Origin: Mesorhizobium sp. AR02 | GTDB lineage: Bacteria; Pseudomonadota; Alphaproteobacteria; Rhizobiales; Rhizobiaceae | Length of the DNA stretch: 64,000 bases | Direction: 5' to 3' | Assembly: GCF_024746835.1 (NCBI RefSeq) | Contig: NZ_CP080531.1 | Coordinates: 1,550,001 to 1,614,000 of the forward strand | Part shown: positions 9,684-18,964 of the stretch, piece by piece | How the letters are laid out: every line of letters starts with the position of its first letter | Position numbering within the stretch: the first letter of the stretch is position 1 | The notes under the pieces: generated by a model | Database searches by the model: none | What the model was told of the DNA's origin: nothing | Seen by the model: the letters and a program-made list of their open reading frames with translations, nothing else | Made by a program: the position numbers and the translations under genes

Positions 9684-9701
9684 TATACCACTTGCGGTAT
9701 A
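9684..9701. promoter_or_regulatory. Palindrome in gbpR-chvE intergenic region, candidate GbpR site
   Basis: Perfect six-base arms TATACC and GGTATA enclose ACTTGC, 66 bases upstream of the gbpR start and about 230 bases before chvE. Interrupted AT-rich palindromes of this size are typical LysR-type binding sites. The rest of the 313-base gap (9619-9931) must hold both promoters; I could not pick -35/-10 boxes with confidence. Confidence 0.5.
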
Positions 9702-9931
9702 GCAACCATCAAAGATCGCATTTGACAGTTATGGCAAAAGGGTCGCAACGTCAGCGCGTTCCGAGACGCAACGATCGCCGACGATAAAAATCGTATCGAT
9801 TGAAATCAGCGCCTTGGGGCCATGGGAGGATACCGGAGATCGATATGACGGCAGCAGTGCCTTGGCGCTTCTGCACGATTGCGCGGCCCGCGACCCCCGG
9901 GGTGCCGCGTCCATCAACCAGGGAGAGTTAC

Positions 9932-11002
9932 GTGAAAATCATCAAGACACTGGCCGCAGTCGCGGCGCTTGGCATCGCTGCCATGACCTATTCGGCGCAC
10001 GCAGCCGACAAGGGTCTTGTCGGCGTGCTGATGCCGACCAAGACTTCGCAGCGCTGGATCAATGACGGCGATGCCGTCAAGTCCCAGCTCGAGGCTCTCG
10101 GCTACACCGTTGACCTGCAGTATGCGCAGGACGACATCCCCAACCAGCTCAGCCAGCTGGAAAACGAAATCACCAAGGGCCCGAAGGCGCTGATCATCGC
10201 CTCGATCGACGGCACCACTTTGTCGGATGCGCTGCAGAAGGCCGCTGACGCGGGCGTCGTCGTCGTCGCCTATGACCGCCTGATCAAGAAAACCGCCAAT
10301 GTCGACTATTACACCACCTTCGACAATTTCGGCGTTGGCGTGATCCAGGCGAATTCGCTGGTCAAGGGCCTCAAGGGGCGCTTCCCGAACACCAAGCCGT
10401 GGAACGTCGAACTGTTCGGCGGCTCGCCCGACGACAACAACGCGTTCTTCTTCTACAATGGTGCGATTTCCGTCCTGCAGCCGCTGATCGACGACGGCTC
10501 GATCAAGATCAAGTCCGGCCAGATGGGTATGGACAAGGTCGGCACGCTGCGCTGGCTCGCCGCCACCGCCCAGGCTCGCATGGACAACCTGTTGTCGGCC
10601 AACTACTCGGACGGCAGCCGCGTCGATGGCGTTCTGTCGCCCTATGACGGCCTGTCGCGCGGCATCACCGCCTCGCTGCGCGCCGTGGGCTACGGCACGG
10701 CCGCTCAGCCCTGGCCTGTTGTGACCGGCCAGGACGCCGAGACCGCCTCGGTCAAGCTGATCATCACGGGCGAGCAGTACTCGACCGTGTTCAAGGACAC
10801 CCGCGACCTGGCCAAGGCCACTGTCGGTCTGGTTGACAAGGTGCTCTCGGGCGGCAAGCCGGATGGCCTCGACACCAAGACCTACAACAACGACGTCAAG
10901 GTCGTTCCCTCGATCCTGTTGACGCCGCATGAGGTCGACAAGTCGAACTACCAGAAGCTGGTCGTCGACTCCGGCTACATCAAGGCCGAAGACCTGAAGT
11001 AA
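9932..11002 (+). CDS. chvE: Multiple sugar-binding periplasmic protein ChvE
   Basis: The 356-residue product has a signal peptide ([24 protein letters not shown], cut before ADKGL) followed by a type I periplasmic sugar-binding fold ([37 protein letters not shown]). It feeds sugars to GguA/GguB. In Agrobacterium ChvE also presents sugars to the VirA sensor; nothing here shows a vir link. The GTG start at 9932 follows GGGAGAG; the longer reading (from 9800) adds 44 residues with no signal-peptide character. A strong hairpin follows the stop, so chvE may be made in excess of the transporter genes. Confidence 0.92.
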   Translation: MKIIKTLAAVAALGIAAMTYSAHAADKGLVGVLMPTKTSQRWINDGDAVKSQLEALGYTVDLQYAQDDIPNQLSQLENEITKGPKALIIASIDGTTLSDALQKAADAGVVVVAYDRLIKKTANVDYYTTFDNFGVGVIQANSLVKGLKGRFPNTKPWNVELFGGSPDDNNAFFFYNGAISVLQPLIDDGSIKIKSGQMGMDKVGTLRWLAATAQARMDNLLSANYSDGSRVDGVLSPYDGLSRGITASLRAVGYGTAAQPWPVVTGQDAETASVKLIITGEQYSTVFKDTRDLAKATVGLVDKVLSGGKPDGLDTKTYNNDVKVVPSILLTPHEVDKSNYQKLVVDSGYIKAEDLK

Positions 11003-11019
11003 TCTCGGTTATAAAATCA

Positions 11020-11048
11020 GGGGTCCTGCGCAACGCAGGGCCCCTTTT
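11020..11048 (+). terminator. Intrinsic terminator/attenuator after chvE
   Basis: Arms 11020-11030 and 11034-11044 pair over 11 positions (one G-U) around a CAA loop and are followed by TTTT. It lies between chvE and gguA, so partial read-through would give the usual excess of binding protein over transporter. Confidence 0.85.
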
Positions 11049-11083
11049 CGTTCACAAGCGACCCCGGTATTGTTTCTGCCGGC

Positions 11084-11152
11084 CTAGAGCAATTCCAGGA
11101 AAAGTGCGTAGCGGTTTTTCGTCCGGAATTGCGTAAAAACAAGAACGTCTAG
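11084..11152 (+). repeat. Dispersed palindromic repeat, copy 1 (before gguA)
   Basis: GCAATTCC (11089-11096) and GGAATTGC (11125-11132) bracket a stretch containing AGGAAAAGTG and GCGGTTTT. The unit is framed by CTAGA and TCTAG. The same element, with the same spacing and orientation, recurs at 13989-14032. Elements of this form are scattered between genes in Mesorhizobium genomes (from general knowledge, not searched). Confidence 0.75.
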
Positions 11153-11167
11153 GAGGAGCTTGACCTG

Positions 11168-12700
11168 ATGACCTCGACGATTTTGGAGATGCGCGACATC
11201 ACCAAGACGTTCCCCGGCGTAAAGGCGCTGTCGAACGTCAACCTCAGCGTCGAGGAAGGCGAGATCCACGCCGTGGTCGGCGAAAACGGCGCCGGCAAAT
11301 CGACGCTGATGAAGGTGCTGTCGGGCGTCTATCCCTCCGGCACCTATGACGGCCAGATCATTTTTCAAGGCCAGGAATGCCAGTTCAAGGGCATCCATGA
11401 CAGTGAACACAAGGGCATCGTCATCATCCACCAGGAGCTTGCTCTGGTGCCGATGCTGTCGATCGCCGAAAACATCTTCCTCGGCAACGAACACGCCAAA
11501 TACGGTGTGATCGACTGGGACGCCAACGAGGCGCGCACCAGCGCTTTGTTGAAGAAGGTGGGCCTCAAGGAGGACCCCAAGACGCTGATCACCAATATCG
11601 GCGTCGGCAAGCAGCAGCTGGTCGAGATCGCCAAGGCGCTGAGCAAGGAAGTCAAGCTCCTGATCCTCGACGAGCCGACCGCATCGCTCAGCGAAAAGGA
11701 CAGTCAGGCGCTGCTCGACCTTTTGCTCGAATTCAAGCGGCAAGGCATGACCTCGATCCTGATCTCGCACAAGCTCAACGAAGTGAACCGGGTCGCCGAC
11801 AAGGTTACCGTCATCCGTGACGGGCGCACCATCGAGACGCTGGCCAAGAAGGACATTTCGGAGGACCGCATCATCACCTCGATGGTTGGCCGCTCGCTCG
11901 ACGACCGCTACCCGCCGCGCGAGCCAAAGATCGGCGAGGTCGTGTTCGAAGTGAAGAACTGGTCGGTCTATCACCCGATCCATGCCGAGCGGCAGGTGAT
12001 CAAGGGCATCGACATCAATGTGCGCAAGGGCGAGGTGGTCGGCATCGCCGGGCTGATGGGTGCCGGCCGCACCGAATTCGCCATGAGCCTGTTCGGCCGC
12101 TCCTACGGCCGCCGCATCACCGGCGAGGTGCTGCTCAAGGGCACGCCGGTCGATGTCTCCTCGGTGAGCAAGGCCGTTCAACACGGCATCGCCTACGTGA
12201 CCGAGGATCGCAAGACCTACGGTCTCAACCTCATTGACCATATCAAGCACAACATCACGCTCGCCAATCTCGGCGGCGTGTCGCGCCACAGCGTGATCGA
12301 CGATTTGCGCGAGCTCGCCGTTGCCAACGACTATCGCAAGAAGACGAATATCCGCGCTTCCAGCGTCTATCAGTTGACCGGCAATCTTTCGGGCGGCAAC
12401 CAGCAGAAGGTGGTGCTGTCGAAATGGCTGTTCGCCGACCCGGAAGTGCTGATCCTCGACGAGCCGACACGCGGCATCGATGTCGGCGCCAAGTATGAAA
12501 TCTACACGATCATCGCGCGTCTTGCCTCGGAGGGTAAGGCGATCGTGGTCATCTCGTCGGAAATGCCGGAATTGCTCGGCATCACCGACCGCATCTACGT
12601 CATGAACGAAGGGCGCATCGTGGGCGAAATGCCGGCGGCGGACGCGAGCCAGGAAAAAATAATGCGCGCCATCGTTCGCGGAGAAGGAAAAGCAGCATGA
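11168..12700 (+). CDS. gguA: Sugar ABC transporter ATP-binding protein GguA
   Basis: The 510-residue protein carries two ABC domains, as in the MglA/XylG/AraG class. The first has GENGAGKST (38-46) and [10 protein letters not shown] near 163. The second has a degenerate Walker A (GLMGAGRTE near 292), a full signature LSGGNQQK near 407 and [11 protein letters not shown] near 426. It energises sugar uptake through GguB from the binding protein ChvE. AGGAGGAG lies ten bases before the ATG. The last four bases overlap the gguB start (ATGA), so the two are translationally coupled. The operon follows the chvE terminator and a dispersed repeat. Confidence 0.93.
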   Translation: MTSTILEMRDITKTFPGVKALSNVNLSVEEGEIHAVVGENGAGKSTLMKVLSGVYPSGTYDGQIIFQGQECQFKGIHDSEHKGIVIIHQELALVPMLSIAENIFLGNEHAKYGVIDWDANEARTSALLKKVGLKEDPKTLITNIGVGKQQLVEIAKALSKEVKLLILDEPTASLSEKDSQALLDLLLEFKRQGMTSILISHKLNEVNRVADKVTVIRDGRTIETLAKKDISEDRIITSMVGRSLDDRYPPREPKIGEVVFEVKNWSVYHPIHAERQVIKGIDINVRKGEVVGIAGLMGAGRTEFAMSLFGRSYGRRITGEVLLKGTPVDVSSVSKAVQHGIAYVTEDRKTYGLNLIDHIKHNITLANLGGVSRHSVIDDLRELAVANDYRKKTNIRASSVYQLTGNLSGGNQQKVVLSKWLFADPEVLILDEPTRGIDVGAKYEIYTIIARLASEGKAIVVISSEMPELLGITDRIYVMNEGRIVGEMPAADASQEKIMRAIVRGEGKAA

Positions 12701-13983
12701 GCACCGAAAGCGCCCCCGCCCCGCAGGGCAACATCGCCGAAGAACAGCGTCCACGCATCGCCGTCTCCGCGCTGACGACGAACCTGCGCGAATACGGCCT
12801 GATCATCGCGCTGATCGTCATCATGCTGTTCTTCCAGTTCACCACGTCCGGAACGCTGTTCAAGCCGGTCAACCTCAGCAACCTGGTGCAGCAGAACTCC
12901 TTCATCATCGTGATGGCGCTGGGCATGCTGCTGGTCATCGTTTCCGGCTATATCGACCTCAGCGTCGGGTCGGTCGCCGGTTTCATCGGCGCGCTGGCGG
13001 CGAACATGATGGTCATCTGGCAGCTCGGACCGCTCAGCAATCCGCTGGTGGTTTCGATCGTCTGCCTGATCGTGGGCGGCCTGATCGGCGCGGCACAAGG
13101 CTATTGGATCGCCTATCACCGAATACCGAGCTTCATCGTGACGCTGGCGGGCATGCTGATCTTCCGCGGCATCTGCCAGGCGCTGCTGGGCGGCGGCTCC
13201 TCGGTCGGGCCACTTCCCGACGACTTCAAAATGCTCAGCTCCGGCTTCATCCCTGACGTGATCGGCCCGCTGACGCTGATCCCGCCGACGGTGAATGCAG
13301 CCGGCAAGACCATCATGGGCAGCGGCCTGACGCTGCACATGACGACGATTGTGCTCGGCCTGATCGCCGTCGTGGCCTATGCCTATTTCGGGGTGAGGAC
13401 GCGACGCAAGCGCGAGCGCCATGGCTACGAGGCCGAGCCCTTCCCCCTGTTCGTCATCAAGACGCTGGTCGCCAGCGCGCTGGCGCTGTTCCTGGTCTAT
13501 GAGTTCGCCAGCTACAGGGGCCTGCCGGTGGTGCTGCTCGTCATGGGCGTGCTGATCTCGCTGTTCGTCTTTGTCACCAAGCGCATGACCATCGGCCGCC
13601 GCATCTACGCCATGGGCGGCAATCCCAAGGCGGCGCAGCTGTCGGGCATCAACACCGAGCGGCTGACGTTGATGGTGTTCATCAACATGGGCGTGCTGTC
13701 GGCGCTCGGCGGCCTGATCATCGCGGCTCGCCTCGGCCAGGCGGTGCCGGCGGCGGGTCTGGGCTCAGAGCTCGACGTCATCGCCGCCGTCTTCATCGGC
13801 GGCGCCTCGGCGATGGGCGGCGTCGGCCAGGTCATCGGTGCCGTGGTCGGCGGCTTCATCATGGGCGTGATGAACAACGGCATGTCGATCATGGGCGTCA
13901 ATGTCGACTGGCAACAGGTGGTCAAAGGCCTGGTTCTGCTCGGCGCCGTGATTTTCGACGTCTACAACAAGAACAAGGCCTGA
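12697..13983 (+). CDS. gguB: Sugar ABC transporter permease GguB
   Basis: The 428-residue inner-membrane protein has about ten hydrophobic segments. It includes the permease signature region [17 protein letters not shown] and the closing [24 protein letters not shown] typical of the XylH/RbsC family. It forms the channel for the ChvE-GguA system. It is longer than RbsC (about 320) because of an insertion between 225 and 270 with a basic loop [11 protein letters not shown], as in the XylH-type branch. A dispersed repeat begins within ten bases of the stop. Confidence 0.92.
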   Translation: MSTESAPAPQGNIAEEQRPRIAVSALTTNLREYGLIIALIVIMLFFQFTTSGTLFKPVNLSNLVQQNSFIIVMALGMLLVIVSGYIDLSVGSVAGFIGALAANMMVIWQLGPLSNPLVVSIVCLIVGGLIGAAQGYWIAYHRIPSFIVTLAGMLIFRGICQALLGGGSSVGPLPDDFKMLSSGFIPDVIGPLTLIPPTVNAAGKTIMGSGLTLHMTTIVLGLIAVVAYAYFGVRTRRKRERHGYEAEPFPLFVIKTLVASALALFLVYEFASYRGLPVVLLVMGVLISLFVFVTKRMTIGRRIYAMGGNPKAAQLSGINTERLTLMVFINMGVLSALGGLIIAARLGQAVPAAGLGSELDVIAAVFIGGASAMGGVGQVIGAVVGGFIMGVMNNGMSIMGVNVDWQQVVKGLVLLGAVIFDVYNKNKA

Positions 13984-13988
13984 CAGGA

Positions 13989-14032
13989 GCAATTTCAGGA
14001 AAAGTGCATCGCGGTTTTCCCACAGGAATTGC
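13989..14032 (+). repeat. Dispersed palindromic repeat, copy 2 (after gguB)
   Basis: GCAATTTC (13989-13996) and GGAATTGC (14025-14032) enclose AGGAAAAGTG and GCGGTTTT with the same 44-base outer spacing and orientation as the copy before gguA. The remaining stretch to gguC (14033-14287) shows no gene I trust; it should hold the gguC promoter or leader. Confidence 0.75.
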
Positions 14033-14287
14033 GTAGAAACAAAATACTGGGAGCCGGCCAGCTACTCAAAGCTGAACCGCTCCGGCGAGGCAACAAGGAA
14101 GGCATACGGGTCACATCGCGGCGCTGCCGGCAACGAGCCGGCACGAAGAAGTTCCGTCAAGGAGCCAGGCCCCGCGAGCGCAATCCGAACGGAGAATTTC
14201 ACCCGTGGCATGGGCGACGTCCCGGCCGCGCTTGGGAAGGTTTGCCGCGGCGGCAGCCATGCCAAGGCACATGAGAGAGGATTGATC

Positions 14288-15280
14288 ATGCTGATCTCGC
14301 AGATTCTCGACGACGCCGAGACCATCCGTGTCGTTGCCCGCAATGGCGGCAAGACCCGGGTCATCAACGGCGCCCGCAGCGTGTACTCGCTGGCGATGGA
14401 GGCTGCCCGCACCGGCGTCGGCCTTGCCACCCTGATCGAGCGCAAGGGGCTCGGCGAGACGGTCGATCTCGATGCCGCCTACAAGAAGGGGCGGCTGTTG
14501 TCGCCGATCAATCACCCCGATCCGGCGCACCTGCATCTCACCGGCACCGGACTGACGCATCTCGGTTCGGCGGCGACGCGCGATTCCATGCACAAGAAGC
14601 TCAGCACCGATGGCGAGGAGCAGCTCACCGATTCCATGAAGATGTTCCGCATGGGTCTGGAGGGTGGCAAGCCCGCCAAGGGCCAGGTCGGCGTGCAGCC
14701 GGAATGGTTCTACAAAGGCAACGGCACGATGGCCGTGGCGCCGGGTGCCGCACTCCTGTCACCGGCCTTCGCCAAGGACGCCGGCGAGGAACCGGAGGTC
14801 GCCGGCATCTATGTCATCGGCGATGACGGCGCCCCCTTCCGCGTCGGCTTCACTCTGTCGAACGAATTCTCAGATCATGTGACCGAGCGCGTGAACTATC
14901 TCTTCCTCGCCCATTCCAAGCTGCGCAATGCCTCGTTCGGACCTGAGATCCTGATCGGCGACCTGCCTTCCGACATCCGCGGCACGTCGCGCATCGTGCG
15001 CGACGGCAAGACGCTGTGGGAAAAGCCGTTCCTGTCGGGCGAAGCGAACATGTCGCACAACATCGCCAATCTCGAACACCATCACTTCAAATATTCGGCG
15101 TTCCGCCAGCCTGGCGACGTGCATGTGCATATGTTCGGTACGGCGACACTGTCGTTCGCCGACGGCGTCAAGACCGAGGCCGGTGATGTGTTCGAGATCG
15201 AGGCCGGGGATTTCGGCCTACCGCTGCGCAACCCGCTCGAGATTGAAAAGCCGGTGAAGGTGGCGGTGAAGGCGCTTTGA
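14288..15280 (+). CDS. gguC: GguC / AraD1-family protein (FAH fold)
   Basis: The 330-residue product shows features of the fumarylacetoacetate-hydrolase superfamily in its C-terminal part (GFTLSNEFSDHVTE, SGEANMSHNIANLEHHHFKY, VHVHMFGTATLSFADG), whose acidic residues bind a divalent metal. GguC-type proteins accompany ChvE/GguAB in rhizobia and are thought to act on sugar-acid breakdown products; the exact reaction here is not shown by the sequence. The start at 14288 follows GAGAGAGG; the 26 residues of the longer frame look like untranslated leader. The 304-base gap after gguB suggests its own promoter. Confidence 0.85.
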   Translation: MLISQILDDAETIRVVARNGGKTRVINGARSVYSLAMEAARTGVGLATLIERKGLGETVDLDAAYKKGRLLSPINHPDPAHLHLTGTGLTHLGSAATRDSMHKKLSTDGEEQLTDSMKMFRMGLEGGKPAKGQVGVQPEWFYKGNGTMAVAPGAALLSPAFAKDAGEEPEVAGIYVIGDDGAPFRVGFTLSNEFSDHVTERVNYLFLAHSKLRNASFGPEILIGDLPSDIRGTSRIVRDGKTLWEKPFLSGEANMSHNIANLEHHHFKYSAFRQPGDVHVHMFGTATLSFADGVKTEAGDVFEIEAGDFGLPLRNPLEIEKPVKVAVKAL

Positions 15281-15308
15281 AACTCCGGGCGAACGCCTTC
15301 GATCGTCC

Positions 15309-15779
15309 ATGACAGGTTTCGACACCATGGTCCTAAGCCATCTGCCGGGCGTCATGCGAAGCCTTGTTTTCGCACTCTTGTTCATGCACGTCTCATCCGT
15401 GGCTCACGGCGCCGCGCAGTGCAGTTCCAGATCCTATGGCGAGACTTTCAGCCTGATGAGAAACCGGCTTTTGACGTCCGGCTATTCGACCCTTCAGGCC
15501 GATTTCCTGATGCGGAATGCGGACCAGCGGATATCCGCTCTTAGCAGTGCGAAACTGAACGATGCGGCCAAGCCATGCGGAATAGAATCAGCCAGAGCCC
15601 GTGTCCTAGCCTGCGCGGAAAAGGTACTGTTCCCCTTGCAGGGATCAAAGGCCTCGCTCGACGTCACAGGACAAACCTCTGCCTGGGGAAAAACGCAGCT
15701 AGCGCGGCGAGAACTGCTTTTCATCGGCTCCTTCGGGGCGTGTCTTGAGACCGCGAAAAAGCACATGTTTCACGGCTAG
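15309..15779 (+). CDS. Hypothetical exported protein with cysteines
   Basis: The product of up to 156 residues holds a likely signal peptide MRSLVFALLFMHVSSVAHGA (from the third Met, 15354) and a mature part with four Cys that could form two disulfides. I recognise no family. The start is uncertain: 15309, 15327 and 15354 are all possible and none has a good ribosome site. It begins 28 bases after gguC on the same strand and might be co-transcribed, but nothing else links it to sugar use. Codon usage is less biased than in gguC. Confidence 0.45.
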   Translation: MTGFDTMVLSHLPGVMRSLVFALLFMHVSSVAHGAAQCSSRSYGETFSLMRNRLLTSGYSTLQADFLMRNADQRISALSSAKLNDAAKPCGIESARARVLACAEKVLFPLQGSKASLDVTGQTSAWGKTQLARRELLFIGSFGACLETAKKHMFHG

Positions 15780-15823
15780 GGAAGGTCGGCGCCCCCCTCC
15801 AGCGCGGTGTCATGGCCAAAAGC

Positions 15824-16918
15824 TCAGCGTGCGGCGCGGAAATGCTTGGAGAGCTTCAGGCCCTGCGCCTGGTAGTTGGAGCCGAGATCGGTTCCGTAGA
15901 GCGCCTGCGGCCGCTTCAGCATGTGCTCGTAGACCAGCCGGCCGACGATCTGGCCATGGTCGAGGATGAACGGCACTTCGTGGCTGCGCACTTCAAGCAC
16001 CGCCCGGCTGCCGGTGCCGCCGGCCGCCGAATGGCCGAAGCCCGGATCGAAAAACCCGGCATAGTGGACACGGAATTCGCCGACCAGCGGATCGAAGGGC
16101 GTCATCTCAGCGGCATAGAGCGGCGGCACATGCACCGCCTCCTGGCTGACAAGGATATAGAATTCATCCGGGTCGAGCACCAGTTCGCCGGCGCCGCTCT
16201 TGTGGATCGGTTCCCAGAAATCGACGACATCTTGCGCGGCACGCTTGTCGACATCGACGAGGCCGGTGTGATGCTTGCCGCGATAGCCGACCAGCCCGTC
16301 ACTGTCGCCATTGAGGTCGATCGACAGCGCGATGCCGCCGCCCGAAATATTCGGTGGCTCGGTGGCGACCAGCATTTCGGCGCGGTGCAGCTCATGCAAT
16401 TCGGCTTCCGAGAGCAGTGCATTGCCGGTGCGGAAGCGGATCTGCGACAGGCGCGAGCCGGTGCGCACGACGATCGGGAAGGTGCGCGGGCTGACTTCCA
16501 GATAGAGCGGACCATTGTAACCAGCGGCGATCTTGTCGAACTCGTGGCCACGGTCGGTCATAACCCGGGTGAAGATGTCGAGCCGCCCGGTCGAGCTTTT
16601 CGGATTGGCGGAAGCGGACACGGTCGAGGGCAGCGCAAGGCTTTCCAGCAGCGGCACGATGTAAACACAGCCCGTTTCCAGCACGGCGCCGTCGGCGAGG
16701 CTGAACTCATGCAGCTTCAGCCGATCGAGTTTGTCAGCAACCCGATGATCTGGACCCGGCAGGAAGGACGCCCGCACCCGCCAGGCCTTGTCGCCGAGCC
16801 TGAGATCGAGGCTGGCCGGCTGGATCTGGTCGGCATCGAGCGCACGTGGCGACTTCAGCGCGCCGGACTGGAACAGCGCTGAAATGTCCTGATCGGGAAG
16901 AATGCCCGTCTCTCGCAA
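15824..16918 (-). CDS. dcd: 2'-deoxycytidine 5'-triphosphate deaminase (long, two-domain form)
   Basis: The 364-residue protein resembles two dCTP-deaminase/dUTPase-like halves in tandem (IQPASLDLRLGDKAWRVRASFLP, then ANPKSSTGRLDIFTRVMTD; second half DPLVGEFRVHYAGFFDPGFG). The enzyme turns dCTP into dUTP for thymidylate synthesis in the cytoplasm. The length of about 360 is usual for alphaproteobacteria, against about 190 in E. coli. The start ATG at 16918 is the first Met of the conserved opening MRETGILPDQDI. It is divergent from the metZ riboswitch region. Confidence 0.88.
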   Translation of the reverse strand: MRETGILPDQDISALFQSGALKSPRALDADQIQPASLDLRLGDKAWRVRASFLPGPDHRVADKLDRLKLHEFSLADGAVLETGCVYIVPLLESLALPSTVSASANPKSSTGRLDIFTRVMTDRGHEFDKIAAGYNGPLYLEVSPRTFPIVVRTGSRLSQIRFRTGNALLSEAELHELHRAEMLVATEPPNISGGGIALSIDLNGDSDGLVGYRGKHHTGLVDVDKRAAQDVVDFWEPIHKSGAGELVLDPDEFYILVSQEAVHVPPLYAAEMTPFDPLVGEFRVHYAGFFDPGFGHSAAGGTGSRAVLEVRSHEVPFILDHGQIVGRLVYEHMLKRPQALYGTDLGSNYQAQGLKLSKHFRAAR

Positions 16919-17022
16919 GGCTTCGCTCCTAGAGGCAGGCTTTGTCGGAGCCTGCTTGGTACAAACCTCTTAATGAAGCCGGCAATTGACGCAAGCGCGG
17001 CGCGGGTCTAAAGGGTCGTTAT

Positions 17023-17077
17023 CCCGTGGTGATTTGGCCGGTCGGCTTGCAGCCACGTTAAACAAGTCGCTAAAGGA
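17023..17077 (+). ncRNA. SAM-II riboswitch (metA/metZ leader)
   Basis: The conserved SAM-II (RF00521) elements appear in order: CGTGGTGATTTG (17025-17036), a GC stem, CAGCCACGTTAAACAAG (17050-17066) and CGCTAAAGG (17068-17076). GTGG pairs with CCAC in P1, and the downstream strand forms the pseudoknot that closes on S-adenosylmethionine. It lies 73 bases before metZ, a methionine-synthesis gene, and directly before a strong terminator, so SAM binding should switch off metZ by termination. Confidence 0.93.
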
Positions 17078-17100
17078 CCGTTGGCCGCGAGGCCGTATGG

Positions 17101-17131
17101 ACCGGTTGCGACTTTCGCGGCCGGTTTTTTT
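17101..17131 (+). terminator. Riboswitch-controlled terminator before metZ
   Basis: Arms 17101-17110 and 17116-17125 pair at all ten positions (two G-U) around ACTTT and are followed by seven Ts. Its position between the SAM-II aptamer and the metZ start makes it the likely expression platform. Confidence 0.88.
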
Positions 17132-17149
17132 GTGTCTGGAACAAAAGCA

Positions 17150-18337
17150 ATGAGCAGCAAGAAGCGCAACTGGAAGCCTCAGACAGCCCTCGTGCACAGC
17201 GGAACCTTGCGTTCTGGCTTCGGCGAGACCTCCGAGGCGATGTACCTGACCCAGGGCTATGTCTATCAAACAGCCCAGGCCGCCGAAGCCCGTTTCAAGG
17301 GCGAGGAACCCGGCTTCATCTATTCGCGCTACGCCAATCCGACCGTCGACATGTTCGAAAAGCGCATGTGCGCGCTGGAGGGTGCGGAGGACGCGCGCGC
17401 CACGGCGTCGGGCATGGCGGCGGTGACGGCGGCCCTTCTGTGCAGCGTCAAGGCCGGTGACCATATCGTGGCGGCGCGCGCGCTGTTCGGCTCCTGCCGC
17501 TGGGTGGTCGAGACGCTGGCGCCGCGATACGGCATCGAGGCGACGCTGGTCGACGGCACCGACATCGCCAACTGGGAAAAGGCGGTGAAGCCCAACACCA
17601 AGCTGTTTTTCCTGGAAAGCCCAACCAACCCGACGCTGGAAGTGGTCGACATCGCCGCCGTCGCCTCGCTCGCCAACTCGATCGGCGCGCGGCTTGTCGT
17701 CGACAATGTCTTCGCCACGCCGCTGCAGCAGAAGCCGTTGCAGCTCGGCGCCCACATCGTCGTCTATTCGGCCACCAAGCACATCGATGGCCAGGGCCGT
17801 TGTCTCGGCGGAGTGATCCTGTCGGACAAGAAGTGGATCGACGAGAATTTGCACGACTATTTCCGCCACACCGGCCCCAGCCTGTCGCCGTTCAATGCCT
17901 GGACGCTGCTCAAGGGTCTTGAAACACTGCCGTTGCGCGTGCGCCAGCAGACGGAGAGTGCCGGCAAGATCGCCGATTTCCTGGCCGGGCAGCCGCAGAT
18001 TGCTCGCATCATCTATCCCGGCCGCGCCGACCACCCGCAGGCCGATATCGTCAAGAAGCAGATGTCGGGCGGCTCGACGCTGATCTGCCTTGACGTCAAG
18101 GGCGGCAAGCAGGCGGCCTTCGCCTTGCAGAACGCGCTCGACATCGTGCTGATCTCGAACAATCTCGGCGATGCCAAGAGCCTGATCACCCATCCGGCGA
18201 CGACGACGCACAAGAATTTGAGCGACGAGGCCCGCGCCGAACTCGGCATCGGGCCAGGTACGCTCAGGCTGTCGGTCGGCCTGGAGGACACGGACGACCT
18301 TCTGGAAGACATCGCGCAGGCGCTGAAGGCCGGATAG
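17150..18337 (+). CDS. metZ: O-succinylhomoserine sulfhydrylase
   Basis: The 395-residue PLP enzyme belongs to the cystathionine gamma-synthase class: opening TALVHSGTLRSGFGETSEAMYLTQGYVY, PLP lysine K210 in SATKHIDGQGR, and C-terminal SLITHPATTTH. It joins O-succinylhomoserine (or the acetyl ester) with sulfide to give homocysteine in methionine synthesis. The ATG at 17150 is chosen because the longer reading (17081) would begin inside the SAM-II riboswitch/terminator leader. Control is by that riboswitch. Confidence 0.93.
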   Translation: MSSKKRNWKPQTALVHSGTLRSGFGETSEAMYLTQGYVYQTAQAAEARFKGEEPGFIYSRYANPTVDMFEKRMCALEGAEDARATASGMAAVTAALLCSVKAGDHIVAARALFGSCRWVVETLAPRYGIEATLVDGTDIANWEKAVKPNTKLFFLESPTNPTLEVVDIAAVASLANSIGARLVVDNVFATPLQQKPLQLGAHIVVYSATKHIDGQGRCLGGVILSDKKWIDENLHDYFRHTGPSLSPFNAWTLLKGLETLPLRVRQQTESAGKIADFLAGQPQIARIIYPGRADHPQADIVKKQMSGGSTLICLDVKGGKQAAFALQNALDIVLISNNLGDAKSLITHPATTTHKNLSDEARAELGIGPGTLRLSVGLEDTDDLLEDIAQALKAG

Positions 18338-18358
18338 CGGCAAGCGGCAGACCGAGGG

Positions 18359-18685
18359 TTACAGACCCACCGCCTTGCGCAGCGCTTCGTTCATGCGCGT
18401 CTGCCAGCCGTCACCATCGGCCTTGAAGCGGTCGAGAACATCGGCGTCGAGACGCAACTGTATGGCGCGCTTGGGTCGCGCAAGCGGCGGCCGGCCAACC
18501 TTGCGGCGCGAAACGGCATCGGCCGGTTGCGCATCCGGATCGGCCTCGGCGGCAGCGGTGATCGCAGCATCTTCTTCATCGGTCATCGCGGCGAGCGCCT
18601 TGCTGGCAAGCGCCAAAGCATCAGCACGTGACTGCTTTGGCGGGCTAGCCTCGCGGTGCACGATTGTCTTAGAGGTTTTCGACAT
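18359..18685 (-). CDS. brnA: BrnA-like antitoxin
   Basis: The 108-residue product has an Ala-rich acidic middle and a C-terminal ribbon-helix-helix region (KRAIQLRLDADVLDRFKADGDGWQTRMNEALRKAVGL), as in BrnA antitoxins, which neutralise BrnT and repress the operon. Its start at 18685 overlaps the end of the toxin gene by 17 bases, the toxin-first order typical of brnTA. A longer reading from 18754 would lie wholly inside the toxin gene. It probably binds the inverted repeat at 18965-19008. Confidence 0.8.
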   Translation of the reverse strand: MSKTSKTIVHREASPPKQSRADALALASKALAAMTDEEDAAITAAAEADPDAQPADAVSRRKVGRPPLARPKRAIQLRLDADVLDRFKADGDGWQTRMNEALRKAVGL

Positions 18686-18944
18686 AGTCCGTAATTTCCT
18701 GCCTTGTGGCCTTGCGCAGCGAAATAACACGGATGGCATGGCGTCGCTCGACATAGACCATCACATAGACGCTAGCCTCGATCAGACCGATGGCAACAAG
18801 ACGATCCTCACCAAAGTCCTCGCTGTCATCGAGCCTGATAACGGCATTGGCGAAATCGAAGGATGGAGCGATCGCAAAATCCACGCCATGCTTGGCCCTG
18901 TTCGTCCTTGCCTTGTTCTCATCCCACTCGAACAGCATCGCCAT
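18669..18944 (-). CDS. brnT: BrnT-family ribonuclease toxin
   Basis: The 91-residue protein begins MAMLFEWDENKARTNRAKHGVDF, the hallmark of BrnT (RelE-like fold, DUF497), and ends VISLRKATRQEITDYVE, with the expected catalytic Arg region. BrnT cuts RNA and stops growth until bound by BrnA. The ATG at 18944 has GGAA seven bases upstream; a GTG at 18974 would fall within the operator repeat. The gene overlaps brnA and both lie downstream of a near-perfect inverted repeat. Confidence 0.85.
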   Translation of the reverse strand: MAMLFEWDENKARTNRAKHGVDFAIAPSFDFANAVIRLDDSEDFGEDRLVAIGLIEASVYVMVYVERRHAIRVISLRKATRQEITDYVENL

Positions 18945-18964
18945 CGGTGCGTTCCATAAATTAT

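Noticed and set aside
11084..12754. 556-codon minus-strand open frame opposite gguA
   Set aside because: It is an antisense shadow: the plus strand encodes an unmistakable two-domain ABC ATPase, and the minus frame gives a His/Asp/Arg-rich product with no motif.
14029..14274. 81-codon plus-strand frame between gguB and gguC
   Set aside because: It begins inside the dispersed repeat and is Arg-rich without motifs, consistent with non-coding leader.
16970..18343. 457-codon minus-strand frame opposite metZ
   Set aside because: It would read through the SAM-II riboswitch and metZ in reverse and has no family features.
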